Assembly: GCA_036526255.1 (NCBI GenBank)
Contig: DATCYW010000030.1
Span: 1-64,000 of the forward strand
Source: Malonomonas sp036526255
Lineage (GTDB): Bacteria; Desulfobacterota; Desulfuromonadia; Desulfuromonadales; Geopsychrobacteraceae
Direction: 5' to 3'
DNA length: 64,000 nt
In this document: in pieces, positions 62,639 to 64,000 of the stretch
Numbering within the stretch: position 1 is the first letter of the stretch
Layout of the letters: every line of letters begins with the position of its first letter
Position numbers and translations under genes: made by a program
The notes under the pieces: model-generated
What the model saw: the letters and a program-made list of their open reading frames with translations, nothing else
Told to the model about the DNA's origin: nothing
Databases searched by the model: none

Positions 62639-62655
62639 TTGATTCGTTTGATCAA
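62639..62655. promoter_or_regulatory. inverted repeat between promoter and rhodanese gene
   Basis: TTGAT-TCGTTTG-ATCAA forms a five-base inverted repeat that sits directly after the -10 box and before the ribosome site of the rhodanese gene. It could be an operator, but the arms are short. Confidence 0.3.
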
Positions 62656-62685
62656 CTTATACAGAAACAAATTCTACATCGTCAA
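62656..62685 (-). promoter_or_regulatory. promoter of the rhodanese-selenoprotein operon
   Basis: On the minus strand TTGACG (62680-62685), an 18-base spacer and TATAAG (62656-62661) form a good sigma-70 promoter, 33 bases before the ATG. The DNA upstream (62686-62740) is very AT-rich and could serve as an UP element. Confidence 0.65.
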
Positions 62686-62824
62686 GCTATTTTTTATAAA
62701 TATTATTTATACATCATTTTAGTGGTGTTTTATTTTGGGCGCAACTCCAGAAAACAAGGTGCTTTGAATCGCTCAAACTCTGGACAGGGGATTTATTAAA
62801 GAAGGTGTGGGGCGCAGTGGCAGA

Positions 62825-64000
62825 TCAGCTGAAACTGTTCAGCAGCCGGTCAATAGCGGTCCGATCCGCGGGGCTCCAGGGACCAACGACAACCAGCTTC
62901 ATGGTCTCAGCACTGAAGAGCTCGATGGCGGCCTGATGCACCTGCTCAACGGTCAACTGCTGAAGTTCTGCACAATCCTGTTCGAAGGTGCGCAGATAAT
63001 CGACCTGTGCGCCCCAGCCGTAACGAACCGCCATCGATTCGGTCTGATCGCGGGAGAATTCGAGGTCGAACAGATAGGTCCGTACAGCGGCGGACAGCTC
63101 GTGCTGCGGCACCGGCTTACGGCGTAATTCATCCAGCACCTTGAGCAGCTCGGCGACCGTCCGCTGCAGGTTCTCAGGCGCCACCGACAGGTCAACCGCC
63201 AGATAGCCGGTGTCGTCCAGCAATGAGCAGTTGGCATCGACGGCGTAGGTCAATCCAAGCTCCTCGCGCAGCCGCAGCGGCAGACGCGCGCCGCCGCCGC
63301 AGGAGAGCAACCGGCGCAACAGCCGCAGCGGCAGGGTGCGGGCATCCTTGCGGCCGGGCAGCCGAAACGCCAGCTGCACGCTGACCTGAGAATCCGAATC
63401 GAACACCCAGCAGCTCTTCTCACCCGGCTGCGGCGTTGTTGGTGCCGGCAGAATTGCTGGTGGCGCTGTGGTCTGCCAGTCAGCGAACTCTTTTTCCACC
63501 AGTTGCCGTACCTGCTCGCGATCGACCTTCCCACAGGCGGAAATCACTAGGTTCTTCGGCACGTACCAACGCCGGTAATACTCTTCGAGTGCCGTCCGAT
63601 CGATACGATTCAGGGTTTCGGTGGTACCGATCAGCGATTCGCCGAGGGGATGATCCGGCCAGAGCAGACCGACCATCAGGTTGTCGGGATTGATCTGCAC
63701 CCCCTGCTCGTTATAATCCTCACGCGCTTCTTCTAGGATGATCCGCCGCTCGACATCCATCTCCTTGAATAACGGGCGCCGCAGCATTGAGGCGAACAGA
63801 GCCATCCCTTCGGCCAGATAGTCCGGGTGCAGGCGGGAATGGAAACAGGTGGTTTCGACGTCGGTAGACGCATTGACCGCGCCGCCGATCGCCTCGAAAG
63901 CACGCTCCAGCTCAGTGCTGGTGGCATATTCGGCCGTGCCGCGAAAAATCATGTGCTCAAGAAAGTGGGAAATCCCCGAAAACTCCGGCGCCTCGTTGCG
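62825..64000 (-). CDS. M16 family zinc protease, 5' end beyond the window
   Basis: The frame continues to the last base of the window, so the N-terminus is missing; 391 residues are visible. Close to the edge the inverted zinc motif HxxEH reads SHFLEHMIFRG, and the third ligand Glu is in ERRIILEEAREDYNEQ. The C-terminal M16 domain has CGGGARLPLRLREELGLTYAV. The full protein is probably about 420 residues, the size of the PqqL/YmxG-like processing proteases. The ATG at 63952 is internal and not the start. Confidence 0.92.
   Translation of the reverse strand, partial: RNEAPEFSGISHFLEHMIFRGTAEYATSTELERAFEAIGGAVNASTDVETTCFHSRLHPDYLAEGMALFASMLRRPLFKEMDVERRIILEEAREDYNEQGVQINPDNLMVGLLWPDHPLGESLIGTTETLNRIDRTALEEYYRRWYVPKNLVISACGKVDREQVRQLVEKEFADWQTTAPPAILPAPTTPQPGEKSCWVFDSDSQVSVQLAFRLPGRKDARTLPLRLLRRLLSCGGGARLPLRLREELGLTYAVDANCSLLDDTGYLAVDLSVAPENLQRTVAELLKVLDELRRKPVPQHELSAAVRTYLFDLEFSRDQTESMAVRYGWGAQVDYLRTFEQDCAELQQLTVEQVHQAAIELFSAETMKLVVVGPWSPADRTAIDRLLNSFS

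Overview
The window looks like chromosomal DNA of a strictly or facultatively anaerobic deltaproteobacterium of the Desulfuromonadales type (Desulfuromonas/Geobacter/Pelobacter relatives). This placement is an inference. It rests on the gene order rho-rpmE-thyX-prfA-prmC-murA-his, an EF-G paralogue, the IIAAQAGE-type chemoreceptor tip, a DcuB/DcuSR set, sigma-54 activators and a GrdB-like selenoprotein. I see no rRNA, tRNA, CRISPR array, prophage or insertion sequence. Almost every base is accounted for by compact, operonic, GC-rich genes.

Layout. 1-9.5 kb (minus): a housekeeping/histidine run, thyX-prfA-prmC-murA-hisG-D-B-H-A-F-IE, closed by a terminator near 131-165. rpmE and rho lie just upstream. 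11.5-15.4 kb: a lipoprotein, GluQRS, an orphan Rrf2 regulator and an ammonium transporter. 15.7-24.6 kb (plus): a chemoreceptor, a SAM-I riboswitch driving metX, and a metallo-hydrolase / unknown 608-residue protein / EF-G2 operon. 24.7-30.8 kb (minus): a small nuclease, an ABC-F ATPase, and a C4-dicarboxylate module (dcuB, dcuR, dcuS). 31-32.8 kb: a DUF486-type membrane protein, a one-domain asparaginase and a YpfJ-type zinc protease. 32.9-37.1 kb (minus): the aapJQMP amino-acid ABC transporter. 37.4-50.8 kb: a carboxylic-acid catabolic island. 50.9-57.4 kb: a radical SAM protein, MarC, and a histidine kinase with a response regulator-GGDEF-EAL protein. 58-60.8 kb: a triple-GAF sigma-54 activator. 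60.8-64 kb (minus): a selenoprotein operon with a rhodanese, then an M16 protease cut by the window edge.

How the island works (inference). lutC plus a fused LutB-LutA protein oxidise L-lactate. A TRAP transporter (dctPQM), a Usp protein and a GlcD/GlcF pair probably import and oxidise D-lactate or another 2-hydroxyacid. The two units carry the same 16-bp sequence, AAATTGGTCTTACCAT, just downstream of sigma-70-type promoters. It fits a GntR/FadR-subfamily (LldR/PdhR-like) operator, so both probably answer to one regulator not encoded here. Between them a PAS-AAA-Fis activator is divergent from a fused SCOT-type CoA transferase and a 3-hydroxybutyrate dehydrogenase, which are preceded by a near-consensus -24/-12 promoter.

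The most notable item is a UGA-containing gene (60833-61666, minus). A pipeline would split it into two ORFs. It reads through as a 277-residue GrdB/PrdB-like selenoprotein with a U-G-I-C redox motif, and an 8-bp hairpin with a GUG loop begins 11 bases after the UGA.
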